64,000 nt of DNA from Bermanella sp. WJH001 (GCF_030070105.1 NZ_JASJOO010000002.1:1178001-1242000); one strand, 5' to 3'. Shown: positions 48,851 through 58,211, counted from the first letter of the stretch. Notes: generated by a model not told the origin, from the letters alone. Numbers and translations are program-made.

Positions 48851-49160
48851 CGCATCGCGCGCATACCAACAATGGGCACGCCGAGCGCCCTCCCACAAAA
48901 GTAATTAAAGCCAAGCCCGATCATCGAGCAGTCGAAGGGACGTCTCACATCTCACGCATCGCGCGCAAGCGCCCTCCCACAAAAGTAATCAAAGTCAAGC
49001 CGATCATCCTGAGCGCGAGGTACGAGCAGTCGAAGGGACGTCTCACGCATCGCGCGCATACCCACAAGGGGCACGCCGAGCGCCCTCCCACAAAAGTAAT
49101 CAAAGCCAAGCCCGATCATCCTGAGCGCGAGGAACAAGCAGTCGAAGGGACGTCTCACGT
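48851..49160 (-). repeat. three-copy GC-rich intergenic repeat array
   Basis: Three imperfect tandem units lie at about 48851-48954, 48955-49045 and 49046-49160. Each carries CGCATCGCGCGCA, GCGCCCTCCCACAAAAGTAAT, a GATCAT block and AGCAGTCGAAGGGACG. Unit 2 lacks the spacer with GGGGCACGCCGAG, and unit 1 lacks the CCTGAGCGCGAGG block. The composition differs sharply from the AT-rich surroundings. The motif CCTGAGCGCGAGG...GTCGAAGG is of the REP-like type common in proteobacterial intergenic DNA. A 71-codon frame on the minus strand across it is a by-product of the repeat. Confidence 0.85.
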
Positions 49161-49167
49161 TAATCAT

Positions 49168-49356
49168 CTACTCTTTAAAACACTTATCTACTGCATCTAA
49201 AATATCTTTACTATTTAATAAATAATCATTTTCATTTTTGTGAAATAAAGAGTGGCATGTTCATGCATCTTTAAAACACTTATCAACCGCTGCCACTATG
49301 TCTGCACTATTGGGCAAATAATAATTTTCATTTTTGTGAAATAAAGAGTGGCATGT
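49168..49356 (-). repeat. two extra in-frame copies of the E1-beta 3' end
   Basis: Downstream of the E1-beta stop, on its strand and in its reading frame, lie two more copies of the gene's last ~30 codons. Each ends in its own stop (TGA at 49261-49263, TAG at 49168-49170). Spacing is 96 then 93 bp, both multiples of three. Copy 2 ends DIVAAVDKCFKDA, nearly the true end (DIVAAVDKCFKEA). Copy 3 ends DILDAVDKCFKE and is more diverged. Copies 2 and 3 share an identical first third, copies 1 and 2 nearly identical last two-thirds, so copy 2 is a mosaic. Confidence 0.85.
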
Positions 49357-50376
49357 TCATGCCTCTTTAAAACACTTATCAACCGCTGCCACTATGTCTG
49401 CACTATTGGGTAAATAATAATTTTCATTTTTGAAATAAGGCATGTGAGTATCAAATCCTGTTACCCTTTGCACGGGGGCTAATAAATTTAAAAAACATTT
49501 TTCAGAAACTTGCGCTGCGATTTCAGCACCCACTGCAAATGAACGTGCTGCTTCATGCACAATGACACAACGCCCTGTCGTCACAACCGAGCTGATCATT
49601 GTGCGCATATCTAAAGGTTTAATGGTCGCCACATCAATTACCTCTGCTGATATCCCCTTTTCAGCCAGCGCATCTGCAGCTTCTAGTGTGTCAGCGATAC
49701 ACGCGCCCCAACTAATTAACGTAACATCTGTGCCTTGGCGCAAAGTAAAGCACGTATCCAATGGTAAGGATTCACCATTATTAATGATGGTTTGTTTACT
49801 GCCACGGTAAATGCGTTTTGGCTCAAGAAAGACAACAGGATCAGGGTCACGAATGGCCGCCAATAATAAACCATAGGCGCGCGCCGGTGATGACGGTATC
49901 ACCACCCGTATGCCTGGGGTATGTGCAATTAACGCTTCGGTACTTTCACTGTGATGCTCTGGTGCATGAATCCCCCCACCATAAGGTGCACGTAACACCA
50001 TGGGGCAACTCATGCGCCCTCTGGTGCGGTTGCGCATCCTAGCGGCATGACAAAACAAATGTTCAAACGCGGGAAAAATAAATCCCATAAATTGAATTTC
50101 TGCTACAGGTTTTAAACCTTGTGAAGCCATTCCCACAGACATACCTGCAATTAAAGCTTCTGCTAGTGGCGTATCCATTACTCGCTTAAAACCAAATGTA
50201 TCTTTTAAACCTGAAGTAGCACGAAATACTCCACCATTGGTTCCCACATCTTCACCTAATACCACAACACTTTCGTCACGGTGCATTTCATAGTGCAGAG
50301 CAAGGTTCACCGCTTCTAATAATACGCAGTCAACCTGTTCGGTTTGTGGCTGTTGTTGCTTACTGTTGGTCGCCAT
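49357..50376 (-). CDS. bkdA2: branched-chain keto-acid dehydrogenase E1 beta
   Basis: This 339-residue subunit completes the thiamine-pyrophosphate active site of E1 with the alpha subunit. Family motifs are VVVLGEDVGTNGGVFRATSGL, DTPLAEALIAGMSVGMA, EIQFMGFIFPAFEHLFCHAARMRNRTRGRM and the C-terminal VIDVATIKPLDMRTM and HEAARSFAVGAEIA. The final 30 codons are repeated twice after the stop. The start follows E1-alpha by 23 bp. Confidence 0.93.
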   Translation of the reverse strand: MATNSKQQQPQTEQVDCVLLEAVNLALHYEMHRDESVVVLGEDVGTNGGVFRATSGLKDTFGFKRVMDTPLAEALIAGMSVGMASQGLKPVAEIQFMGFIFPAFEHLFCHAARMRNRTRGRMSCPMVLRAPYGGGIHAPEHHSESTEALIAHTPGIRVVIPSSPARAYGLLLAAIRDPDPVVFLEPKRIYRGSKQTIINNGESLPLDTCFTLRQGTDVTLISWGACIADTLEAADALAEKGISAEVIDVATIKPLDMRTMISSVVTTGRCVIVHEAARSFAVGAEIAAQVSEKCFLNLLAPVQRVTGFDTHMPYFKNENYYLPNSADIVAAVDKCFKEA

Positions 50377-50399
50377 GGGTGCCTCCTTCGTATCAACGA

Positions 50400-51512
50400 T
50401 TAATGCTTATCACGTGAAACTTTATCGGCTAACAAATCCAATTGTTCGTTCATCACCTCTGGCCAATCCTGATAAAGATAATCAAACATGCTTTCAGGGG
50501 ACTGTTTCTCAATGGTTAAATATTCTTTCACTGCCATGTCAACTTGGTCACTGCACTGGCTTTGCCAAGCTTTTTCTTTTTCACTATCCCAAAGGTTTAA
50601 TGTAACCAATGCATTTTGTAAGCGTTTAATGGGTTCATTTAACCAAGCTTCTTTTACTTCTTCATTGTGGCGATAGCGGCTCGCATCATCGGCGGTAGTA
50701 TGATCACCTAATCGATAAGTGATGGCTTCAATGAGTGTGGCGCCTTTGTGTTCACTTGCGCGCTCGCGGGCTTCTAGCATGGCTTGATATACCGCAAGCA
50801 CATCATTGCCATCAACTTGCACACCATGTATACCGGCACCAATTGCCTTTTGCGCTAACGTGGGTGCACCGCATTGAATCTCACGGGGGACAGAAATGGC
50901 ATACTGATTATTATTTACCAGCACGACCAAGGGTAATTGCCATGCACCTGCCACATTTAGGCTTTCAAAAAAGTCCCCTTTTGACGTGCCACCATCACCA
51001 ATGGTAACAACCGCTAATTGCTCTTTACCTTTAATTTTAAGTGCGGCTGCGGCACCGGCTGCATGGGTAATTTGAGTGGCAATAGGCACACAAATTGGAA
51101 AGTCTTGTTTGGGCCCTGAAGCAGAACCTCGTTCATCCCCTCCCCAATATAAAAGCAAGTCACTCATTTTGTGCCCGCGTAATAAATGCGCACCGTGGTC
51201 ACGGTAATATGGCACAAATACATCGTCTTTTTGTAACGCCATGCCGATTGCTGTGCCAAACGCTTCTTGTCCTAAGCTAGATGGATAGGTACCCATTTGA
51301 CCCGTACGCTGTAATGCAATCGCTTTGTTATCAAACACACGATTAAGCACCATATTTTGGTAGGATTGCACTAACCACTCGTCACTTGCAAAATCAGGAC
51401 GCGCACTGACCCAGTTGCCGTCTTTATCTAAAAACTGAATACGCTGCAGTGCAAATTGAATGAGTGGGCTATGCCCCTGTACAGAAACGGGTGTGTGTTT
51501 AACTGCTTTCAT
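50400..51512 (-). CDS. bkdA1: branched-chain keto-acid dehydrogenase E1 alpha
   Basis: The 370-residue protein binds thiamine pyrophosphate through GDGGTSKGDFFESLNVAGAWQLPLVVLVNNN (GDG...NN motif) and carries the phosphorylation-loop-type region YRLGDHTTADDASRYR. The N-terminal LQRTGQMGTYPSSLGQEAFG is also typical. It decarboxylates branched-chain 2-keto acids. Its start overlaps the leucine dehydrogenase gene by 4 bp, so amino acid deamination and keto-acid oxidation are coupled in one transcript. Confidence 0.94.
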   Translation of the reverse strand: MKAVKHTPVSVQGHSPLIQFALQRIQFLDKDGNWVSARPDFASDEWLVQSYQNMVLNRVFDNKAIALQRTGQMGTYPSSLGQEAFGTAIGMALQKDDVFVPYYRDHGAHLLRGHKMSDLLLYWGGDERGSASGPKQDFPICVPIATQITHAAGAAAALKIKGKEQLAVVTIGDGGTSKGDFFESLNVAGAWQLPLVVLVNNNQYAISVPREIQCGAPTLAQKAIGAGIHGVQVDGNDVLAVYQAMLEARERASEHKGATLIEAITYRLGDHTTADDASRYRHNEEVKEAWLNEPIKRLQNALVTLNLWDSEKEKAWQSQCSDQVDMAVKEYLTIEKQSPESMFDYLYQDWPEVMNEQLDLLADKVSRDKH

Positions 51513-52555
51513 ATGGCCTCCAACATCCAGTCTTTTGCTGGTTCAGCGCCGTAAAGAATTTTTTCGGCCATTTCATTGGCAATAAAATTACACGCTACAT
51601 TTTTGCTTTTTGATAAAACAAATATCTTATCTAACGTATCTTTGAGTTTATTTACCTCTGTCAAAATTTGATGAGTATTCATCCCCCGATAACTGGATGA
51701 GGCAAACACCAAACCGCCACTGTTAATGACATAATCCGGAGCATATAAAATACCCATTTCATGAATGCGTTCAGCTAAATCATCATGGGCAAGCTGATTA
51801 TTGGCACAACCTGCAATGATTTTACAGTTGAGTAATGAAATGGTGGTTTCGTTTAATACACCACCCAACCCACAAGGGCTAAACACGTCACATGTTTGCT
51901 GATAAATTTCATGTACACCCACTACTTTTGCTGAAAATTGAGATTGAGCAAGTTGTGTTTTTTTCTCATCAACATCACACACAATTAACTGACAACCTGC
52001 TTCATGTAAATGTCTGGCTAACGTCAATCCCACATGACCCAAACCTTGGATCGCCACAGTGATTCCACGTAATGATTGTTTCATTGCAAAACGTACTGCC
52101 GTTTCAATGCCGATTAACATGCCATGGGCGGTAGATGGGGACGGATCCCCAATGTTGCTTGAACTGCTAACAAACGTTGTTTGAGTTCTTAACATATCCA
52201 TATCCGATACAGTGGTTCCGCTATCCATGGCGGTTATGTAACGCCCTTCAAGGGATTGAATAAACTGGCCAAACAGTTTGAATAATTCAGCCCGATCAAA
52301 TTCACCTTTGGGTTTCATGATGACCGCTTTACCACCACCTTGAGGTACACGAGCCAATGCCGCTTTGTAACTCATGCCATGGGCTAAGCGCATGGCATCT
52401 TCTATGGCATCAAGTTCACTGGCGTATTCAATAAAACGACAACCGCCTAGGGCTGGACCTAAACGTAGATTATGAAGAGCGACAACCGCGTTGAGCGGCC
52501 CTTTTTGACAAAAGTGAAGCTCTTGCACTGTATGAGTGTGCATGGAAGTAAACAT
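51509..52555 (-). CDS. bcd: leucine dehydrogenase (Glu/Leu/Phe/Val dehydrogenase family)
   Basis: The enzyme converts leucine, valine and isoleucine to their keto acids with NAD. The 348-residue protein has the glycine-rich substrate motif HNLRLGPALGGCRFI, the catalytic lysine motif ALARVPQGGGKAVIMKP and the NAD-binding GITVAIQGLGHVGLTLARHLHEAG. It starts the bcd-bkdA1-bkdA2-(repeats)-bkdB series, so the operon degrades branched-chain amino acids. The product acyl-CoAs go to further oxidation elsewhere. Confidence 0.93.
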   Translation of the reverse strand: MFTSMHTHTVQELHFCQKGPLNAVVALHNLRLGPALGGCRFIEYASELDAIEDAMRLAHGMSYKAALARVPQGGGKAVIMKPKGEFDRAELFKLFGQFIQSLEGRYITAMDSGTTVSDMDMLRTQTTFVSSSSNIGDPSPSTAHGMLIGIETAVRFAMKQSLRGITVAIQGLGHVGLTLARHLHEAGCQLIVCDVDEKKTQLAQSQFSAKVVGVHEIYQQTCDVFSPCGLGGVLNETTISLLNCKIIAGCANNQLAHDDLAERIHEMGILYAPDYVINSGGLVFASSSYRGMNTHQILTEVNKLKDTLDKIFVLSKSKNVACNFIANEMAEKILYGAEPAKDWMLEAI

Positions 52556-52783
52556 ACGCCGATCTCCCTTTTGAGGCTTACGACAACATGTATTTTAGGC
52601 AGATACTCTGCACATCCCTTTTGGGGATATACCTTTGAGTTTAGACACAAGCGCTGAATAAAGTCTTATTAAATTGAAGATCAAGATTGAATACATCTAA
52701 GGGAGAATTACTAAGATAAAAAGAGAATAAAGAACTGCGCAGTCAATCCCCTGCTGCCATGTAGCGCAGGGGAACATTTACGA

Positions 52784-53308
52784 TCAATCTAAATGTTTGA
52801 TGATTTTTTCTAAGATTAAATTTTCACTGATGGGCTTACCCACGTTCAAATCCATTGGAAAAGGCGCATATTCATTAGCACGCTGATAACCTTTGCGGAA
52901 GTAGTACTCCAACAAATCTTTACGCACATCCAATACCAACATAAACGCTTCACTGGCATCAAAATGTGTTTTTGCTATTTTTTCTGCTTGATCCAGTAAA
53001 TCCGAAGCAATACCTTGGTCTTGCTCTTGTGGTAATACAGCTAGCATACCAAGTTGCGCTTGTATGCCTTCCATTTTAATTTCAATGCAGCCCACCACCT
53101 GTTCATCTTTTTGCGCTAACAAAATAAGTTGATCTGTTTTTTTTAGGGACAATAAATAGTCTTCTTCGACCAGGCGATCACCAATAATTAAGTGGCTCTC
53201 TGTGGTCCAGCCACCCTCCGTGCGATAAGCGAGGTTGACAAGATTCACAACAGCAGCAGCATCTAATGGTGTGGCATTTCGAAAAATAATATTTGGCATA
53301 AATAACAT
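52784..53308 (-). CDS. GNAT family N-acetyltransferase
   Basis: The 174-residue protein has the GNAT fold: FRNATPLDAAAVVNLVNLAYRTEGGW, the strand VVGCIEIKMEG and the acetyl-CoA motif LGMLAVLPQEQDQGIASDLLDQAE. Substrate unknown. An alternative start three codons in (MPNIIF) is equally plausible; neither has a good ribosome-binding site. It lies on the opposite strand to the solute operon and 228 bp from leucine dehydrogenase. Confidence 0.85.
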   Translation of the reverse strand: MLFMPNIIFRNATPLDAAAVVNLVNLAYRTEGGWTTESHLIIGDRLVEEDYLLSLKKTDQLILLAQKDEQVVGCIEIKMEGIQAQLGMLAVLPQEQDQGIASDLLDQAEKIAKTHFDASEAFMLVLDVRKDLLEYYFRKGYQRANEYAPFPMDLNVGKPISENLILEKIIKHLD

Positions 53309-53439
53309 TTCAGTAATCAGGTACTGTAATTATAGGCATGGGCTAAGCATAAAGCGACCACTCAATTTTGTAGGGCACAATAATTGCTGTATTTAACTAA
53401 GCCAGTAAAAACCCAATAAATACAGGCAGTTAAAACAAC

Positions 53440-55182
53440 ATGAGCCAATTAGAATTCAATCAATTTTTGCAAGAACATCAGCTTGGTCGTGGTTACACAC
53501 AACAAATCACTGATTATTTTGCACCATTGGCCAGAGAATTAGTTAACCTGCACCAAAATAAAAAACAAACAATCATCGTGGGTATTAATGGTGCACAAGG
53601 TTCTGGAAAGAGCACATTATCGGAACTGCTAGTGTCATTGTTTGAAAAACACTACTCACTTAATGCCGTTACGTTATCTTTAGATGACTTTTATTACACG
53701 CACAACGAACGCCAGCAGCTTGCGCATAACATTCATGCTTTATTTGCAACCCGCGGCGTGCCTGGCACCCACGATATTTTGCTCGCCAATGAAACACTGG
53801 ACCAGTTACTGAACCATGACGGAGCACAAACCATTTATGTACCCCGCTTCAATAAAGCCACAGATGACCGCTACAGTCCTTCACAATGGAGTCCCATCTT
53901 TGCAAAACCAGACATCATTATTTTAGAGGGTTGGTGTATCGGTGCCTGTGCTCAGCATGAACAACAATTGCTAAAACCGGTTAACACATTAGAAGAACAT
54001 GAAGATGAAACTGGTACATGGCGTCAATATGTTAACCAGCAATTGGCCACTCAATACCAAGCATTATTTAATCGCCTAGATTGCACCATCATGCTCAAAG
54101 CACCTAGCTTTCAATGTGTTTATGATTGGCGTTTAGAGCAAGAAAAAAAGCTCATCGAAAAGTTAAAAGTCTCGCACTCACAAGATTCTCGCACCATGAA
54201 TGAAGCACAGATTCAACGCTTCATTCAACATTATCAAAGACTCACTGAACACTTATTAGAAACCTTACCTAAAAGTGCACATTATGTATTTGAGTTAAAT
54301 AAACAGCGAAAAATTCAAGCACGCCGCAAAAAAACTGGCTTTAATGATTTATCTATCAACACACTTATCTTTACTGACTTAGATGGCTCATTACTGGACC
54401 ATCATAGTTATTCACATCAAGCGGCCGATAAAATCTTAACTTATTTAGAGCAAAACTCAATTGCGGTTATACCCTGCAGCAGTAAAACTCAGCCTGAAAT
54501 TGAAAACCTGCGTATAGATTTAAATAATCAACACCCATTTATTATCGAAAATGGGGCGGCGGTTTTTATTCCTAAAACAATTTTTAAAGAACAACCAAAC
54601 GACACCATAGAAATTGAGCAGTACTGGGTAAAAGAATTTGTTGAACCTCATGCTCATTGGCTTAACAAGCTACATTTAATGCGTGATGAATTTAATGGTT
54701 TGTACAAACCTTTTAGTGACATGACCATTGAAGAAATCGCTCAAGCCACGGATTTGTCTTTAGAAAAAGCAAGCTTAGCGGCTAAACGACAATATGGTGA
54801 ACCGGTTTTATGGTTAGGTAATCAAGCAGAAAAACTCAATTTTATTAAGCGCCTAAAAGAGCATAACGTTAACGTATTACAAGGCGGTCGCTTTTTACAT
54901 GTATGCGGGGATGCTAATAAAGGCAAAGCACTTTTATGGCTAACGAACACCTATCAAGAATTATTCAACACTACTTACTCCACCATTGCCATCGGCGACA
55001 GCCATAACGATTGTGAAATGCTGGACTTGGCTGATAACGCACTCATTATTCGCTCGCCGACTCATGATCTACCATCACTATCGCGTATTGATGGTGTCAC
55101 TATTTCCGATGCTTACGGGCCTGAAGGCTGGGCCCAAGGCATCAACACTATTTTAGATACTCTCTTTTCACGTGCACACTAA
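53440..55182 (+). CDS. glycerate-kinase-like / HAD-IIB phosphatase fusion
   Basis: This 580-residue protein joins two enzymes. Residues about 1-295 are a P-loop kinase of the D-glycerate 3-kinase type: Walker A GINGAQGSGKST (48-59), SLDDFYYTHNERQQLA, FATRGVPGTHD, YVPRFNKATDDRYSP and the conserved ILEGWCIGA. Residues about 305-580 are a HAD-IIB phosphatase of the mannosyl/glucosyl-3-phosphoglycerate phosphatase type: DLDGSLLDHH (313-322), PCSSKT, IENGAAVF and AIGDSHNDCEML. The kinase would supply 3-phosphoglycerate and the phosphatase would release glucosylglycerate, steps that bracket the next gene's reaction. Both active sites look complete. Confidence 0.82.
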   Translation: MSQLEFNQFLQEHQLGRGYTQQITDYFAPLARELVNLHQNKKQTIIVGINGAQGSGKSTLSELLVSLFEKHYSLNAVTLSLDDFYYTHNERQQLAHNIHALFATRGVPGTHDILLANETLDQLLNHDGAQTIYVPRFNKATDDRYSPSQWSPIFAKPDIIILEGWCIGACAQHEQQLLKPVNTLEEHEDETGTWRQYVNQQLATQYQALFNRLDCTIMLKAPSFQCVYDWRLEQEKKLIEKLKVSHSQDSRTMNEAQIQRFIQHYQRLTEHLLETLPKSAHYVFELNKQRKIQARRKKTGFNDLSINTLIFTDLDGSLLDHHSYSHQAADKILTYLEQNSIAVIPCSSKTQPEIENLRIDLNNQHPFIIENGAAVFIPKTIFKEQPNDTIEIEQYWVKEFVEPHAHWLNKLHLMRDEFNGLYKPFSDMTIEEIAQATDLSLEKASLAAKRQYGEPVLWLGNQAEKLNFIKRLKEHNVNVLQGGRFLHVCGDANKGKALLWLTNTYQELFNTTYSTIAIGDSHNDCEMLDLADNALIIRSPTHDLPSLSRIDGVTISDAYGPEGWAQGINTILDTLFSRAH

Positions 55183-55199
55183 TATAATAGGGGAACTCC

Positions 55200-56432
55200 A
55201 TGGCTGATTTTTATCAGAATGGCATTATCACTACACTGCATAATCTTACTGATCGACACCTTGCAGATCTAGAAAATGACTTGGTTGAATTCAGTAAACA
55301 AAGGCCAATTGGTTTACTTTTACCCTCACTGTTTTCAGAACTTGAAGGCGAAGCATTACCCAACATTATCGAAAATATAAAACACGTGCCTTATTTAAGT
55401 GAAATAGTCATTGGTTTAGATCGCGCAGATAAAGACCAGTACATACATGCACTTAAATTCTTTTCTACGTTGCCGCAACACCATCGGGTTTTATGGAATG
55501 ATGGCCCAAGATTAAAAGCATTAGATGCGCAACTGCAAGAAATGGGACTGGCACCAAAAGAAATGGGTAAAGGCAGAAATGTTTGGTACTGCATGGGTTA
55601 CATTTTAGCCTCTGGTAAAGCGGAATCAATCGCTTTGCATGACTGCGACATTGTTACTTATAACAGTGAATTACTTGCCCGCCTGGTTTACCCTGTGGCT
55701 AACCCTTCTTTTAACTATGAGTTTTGTAAAGGCTATTACGCGCGAATTGCCAGTGGCAAATTAAATGGACGAGTAAGTCGTTTATTAGTCACGCCTTTAT
55801 TAAGAGCCTTAAAATCCGTCATCAAGGACAATACTGAATATTTAAATTACATGGATAGCTTCCGTTATCCATTAGCGGGCGAATTTTCGTTTAGACGTGA
55901 TGTGTTAAACGACATTCGTATTCCAAGTGACTGGGGACTTGAGATTGGCGTGCTTTCCGAAATGCATCGTAACTATGCTAATAATCGTTTATGCCAAGTC
56001 GACATTGCCAAAGTATACGATCACAAACATCAAGATTTATCCCTAAGCGATCAACAAGCCGGTTTATCTAAAATGTCCATCGACATTTCAAAAGCATTAT
56101 TTAGAAAACTGGCCACTAAGGGCACTGTTTTTAATGAAGAAACCTTCCGTACTATTAAAGCCAGCTATTTCCGCATCGCATTAGATTTTGTCGAGACGTA
56201 TCGAAATGATGCCATTATGAATGGCTTAAATTTTGATATACACCAAGAAGAAGAAGCGGTTGAAATGTTTGCCAAAAATATTATGGATGCCGGCAAACGC
56301 TTTTTAGACAATCCAATGGAAACCCCATTTATTCCAAGTTGGAGCCGAGTGCAAAGTGCCATACCCGATATTTTTCAGCGACTTTATCAAGCCGTAGAAG
56401 AAGATCACGCAGAGTTTGCATCTCAACTATAG
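55200..56432 (+). CDS. glucosyl-3-phosphoglycerate synthase-like glycosyltransferase (GpgS type)
   Basis: The 410-residue protein is a GT-A glycosyltransferase similar to GpgS, which joins glucose from UDP- or GDP-glucose to 3-phosphoglycerate. Visible features are LLLPSLFSELEGEALPNIIE, ALHDCDIVTYNSELLARLVYPV with the metal-binding DCD, GKGRNVWYCMGYIL and RYPLAGEFSFRRDVL. Donor choice cannot be read, but galU lies three genes on and makes UDP-glucose. It is 17 bp after the kinase/phosphatase fusion, with a GGGGA site. Confidence 0.82.
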   Translation: MADFYQNGIITTLHNLTDRHLADLENDLVEFSKQRPIGLLLPSLFSELEGEALPNIIENIKHVPYLSEIVIGLDRADKDQYIHALKFFSTLPQHHRVLWNDGPRLKALDAQLQEMGLAPKEMGKGRNVWYCMGYILASGKAESIALHDCDIVTYNSELLARLVYPVANPSFNYEFCKGYYARIASGKLNGRVSRLLVTPLLRALKSVIKDNTEYLNYMDSFRYPLAGEFSFRRDVLNDIRIPSDWGLEIGVLSEMHRNYANNRLCQVDIAKVYDHKHQDLSLSDQQAGLSKMSIDISKALFRKLATKGTVFNEETFRTIKASYFRIALDFVETYRNDAIMNGLNFDIHQEEEAVEMFAKNIMDAGKRFLDNPMETPFIPSWSRVQSAIPDIFQRLYQAVEEDHAEFASQL

Positions 56433-56445
56433 GGGGGGCGAAAAC

Positions 56446-58197
56446 ATGATGGTCAACAATACTCAGGCATTACTTGAGTCAAAAATACTTCACCATTTAC
56501 AAGCTATCTATGGTGACTCTCAGTCCGATGAAAGCTTAAATGAGTTAACCCAAGAACTGATTGATATTATGCGTTTCAAACAACACTATGAAGCGGTATC
56601 ACCTCATCAAAATTATTGGAGTGAAGATGATGTAGCGGTCATTACATATGGTCAAAGCATCCAAAAAGAGAATGAAGCACCACTTGAAACCTTGCATACT
56701 TTTTTGAATGACTACTTAAAAGACAGCATCAACAGTGTTCATATCTTGCCATTCTTTCCCTATAGCGCTGATGATGGCTTTGCAGTGTGTGATTATTATG
56801 CCGTTAATCCAACCATAGGTAATTGGCAACACATAGAAAACATCGCCAGTGAATACCGTTTAATGGCGGATTTGGTGATTAATCATTGCTCCGATCAAAG
56901 CCAATGGTTTAAAAACTTTATTAAAGGAGAAGGCATTGGACATGATTATTTTTATACCACCCATAAAGATGCCCCCATTTCGCAAGTTGTTAGGCCTCGT
57001 ACATCTCCACTGTTGCGCCCCACTCAAACTGAAAAAGGTTTAGAACATGTATGGTGCACATTTAGTCACGAACAAGTGGATTTAGACTTTTCAAACCCTC
57101 AAGTTTTAAAAGAATTTATCAATATTATTCGTGACTATTTAGACAAAGGTATCCGTATTTTTCGTCTTGATGCCATTGCATTTTTATGGAAAAAATTGGG
57201 CACAAATTGTTTAAACCTAGATGAAACCCATGAAGTGGTTCGCCTAATACGAACCTTAATAGAACATACTCAACCCGATAGCATCATTATCACAGAAACC
57301 AACATACCCAACATAGAAAATCTTAGTTATTTTGGTAACGCTAACGAAGCCCATTGTGTATACAACTTTTCGTTACCTCCGCTATTGGTTTACACCTTGG
57401 TGAGTGGTAATTGTCGGTATTTAAAACGCTGGTTGATGAGTATGCCACCTGCTCAACATGGCACAACATACTTTAATTTTATTGCGTCCCATGATGGCAT
57501 TGGTTTACGACCCGCTGAAGGTTTATTAAGTGACACGGAATTAGCAACCTTAGTGAGCACCATGCAAAACTTTGGCGGCAAAATTTCTTGGCGCGCAGGG
57601 GATAACGGCGTCAAAAAACCCTATGAAGTCAACATCACGTTGTTTGATGCTCTGCAAGGAACTGAGCGTGGTAAGGATGACTATGCTCTTGAGCGTTTTT
57701 TATGTGCCCATGGTGTCATGCTCGCCTTAGAAGGCATTCCGGCCCTTTATATTCATAGTATTCTTGGCACACGCAATGACTACGAAAAGCTCGAGCGCAC
57801 TGACCATAATCGCTCAATAAACCGTCATGAATGGCAATATGATGCTCTAATTGAACAGCTCAATGATGACAGCAGCCATCATAAACAAGTCTATGAAAAA
57901 ATCAGCAAGCTGATTCAGCTGCGCCGAAAACAAAAAGCATTTCATCCAAATGCCACTCAATTCACATTGCATATTGGCGATCATTTATTTGGTTTTTGGC
58001 GACAAAGTATTGATCGTCGCCAAAGCATCTTTTGTATTTTTAACATTACAGACGAAAAGCAGTCTTTGTTGTTATCAGATCTTAATTTAGTGGTTACCCA
58101 TAAATGGCAAGACCTCATTAGTGGCTACACCTTTGATAATAGCCATGATGAAATCACTTTAGACCCGTATCAAATGATGTGGATAGCCAACGTTTAA
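56446..58197 (+). CDS. GH13_18 sugar phosphorylase, probable glucosylglycerate phosphorylase
   Basis: The start at 56446 has a GGGGGG site; a frame beginning at 56416 overlaps gpgS. The 583-residue protein is a sucrose-phosphorylase-type glycoside hydrolase (GH13_18): HILPFFPYSADDGFAVCDYYAVNP, FRLDAIAFLWKKLGT (catalytic Asp), TETNIPN (acid/base Glu) and FIASHDGIGLRP. It should form glucose-1-phosphate from an alpha-glucoside and phosphate. GH13_18 includes sucrose, glucosylglycerate and glucosylglycerol phosphorylases. Neighbouring glycerate enzymes favour glucosylglycerate, but specificity is inferred from context only. Confidence 0.85.
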   Translation: MMVNNTQALLESKILHHLQAIYGDSQSDESLNELTQELIDIMRFKQHYEAVSPHQNYWSEDDVAVITYGQSIQKENEAPLETLHTFLNDYLKDSINSVHILPFFPYSADDGFAVCDYYAVNPTIGNWQHIENIASEYRLMADLVINHCSDQSQWFKNFIKGEGIGHDYFYTTHKDAPISQVVRPRTSPLLRPTQTEKGLEHVWCTFSHEQVDLDFSNPQVLKEFINIIRDYLDKGIRIFRLDAIAFLWKKLGTNCLNLDETHEVVRLIRTLIEHTQPDSIIITETNIPNIENLSYFGNANEAHCVYNFSLPPLLVYTLVSGNCRYLKRWLMSMPPAQHGTTYFNFIASHDGIGLRPAEGLLSDTELATLVSTMQNFGGKISWRAGDNGVKKPYEVNITLFDALQGTERGKDDYALERFLCAHGVMLALEGIPALYIHSILGTRNDYEKLERTDHNRSINRHEWQYDALIEQLNDDSSHHKQVYEKISKLIQLRRKQKAFHPNATQFTLHIGDHLFGFWRQSIDRRQSIFCIFNITDEKQSLLLSDLNLVVTHKWQDLISGYTFDNSHDEITLDPYQMMWIANV

Positions 58198-58211
58198 ACT
58201 AGGAGAACAAT

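Noticed and set aside
48851-49160. CRISPR-like array
   Set aside because: Units are 90-115 bp with internal deletions rather than short direct repeats with variable spacers, and no cas gene is near.
48952-49167. 71-codon open frame on the minus strand inside the GC-rich repeats
   Set aside because: It is a translation of two repeat units (DYFCGRAL occurs twice), with no ribosome-binding site and no domain.
52748-52772. CCCCTGC / GCAGGGG inverted repeat downstream of the GNAT gene
   Set aside because: The loop is 11 bases and no T-run follows, so terminator function is not supported.
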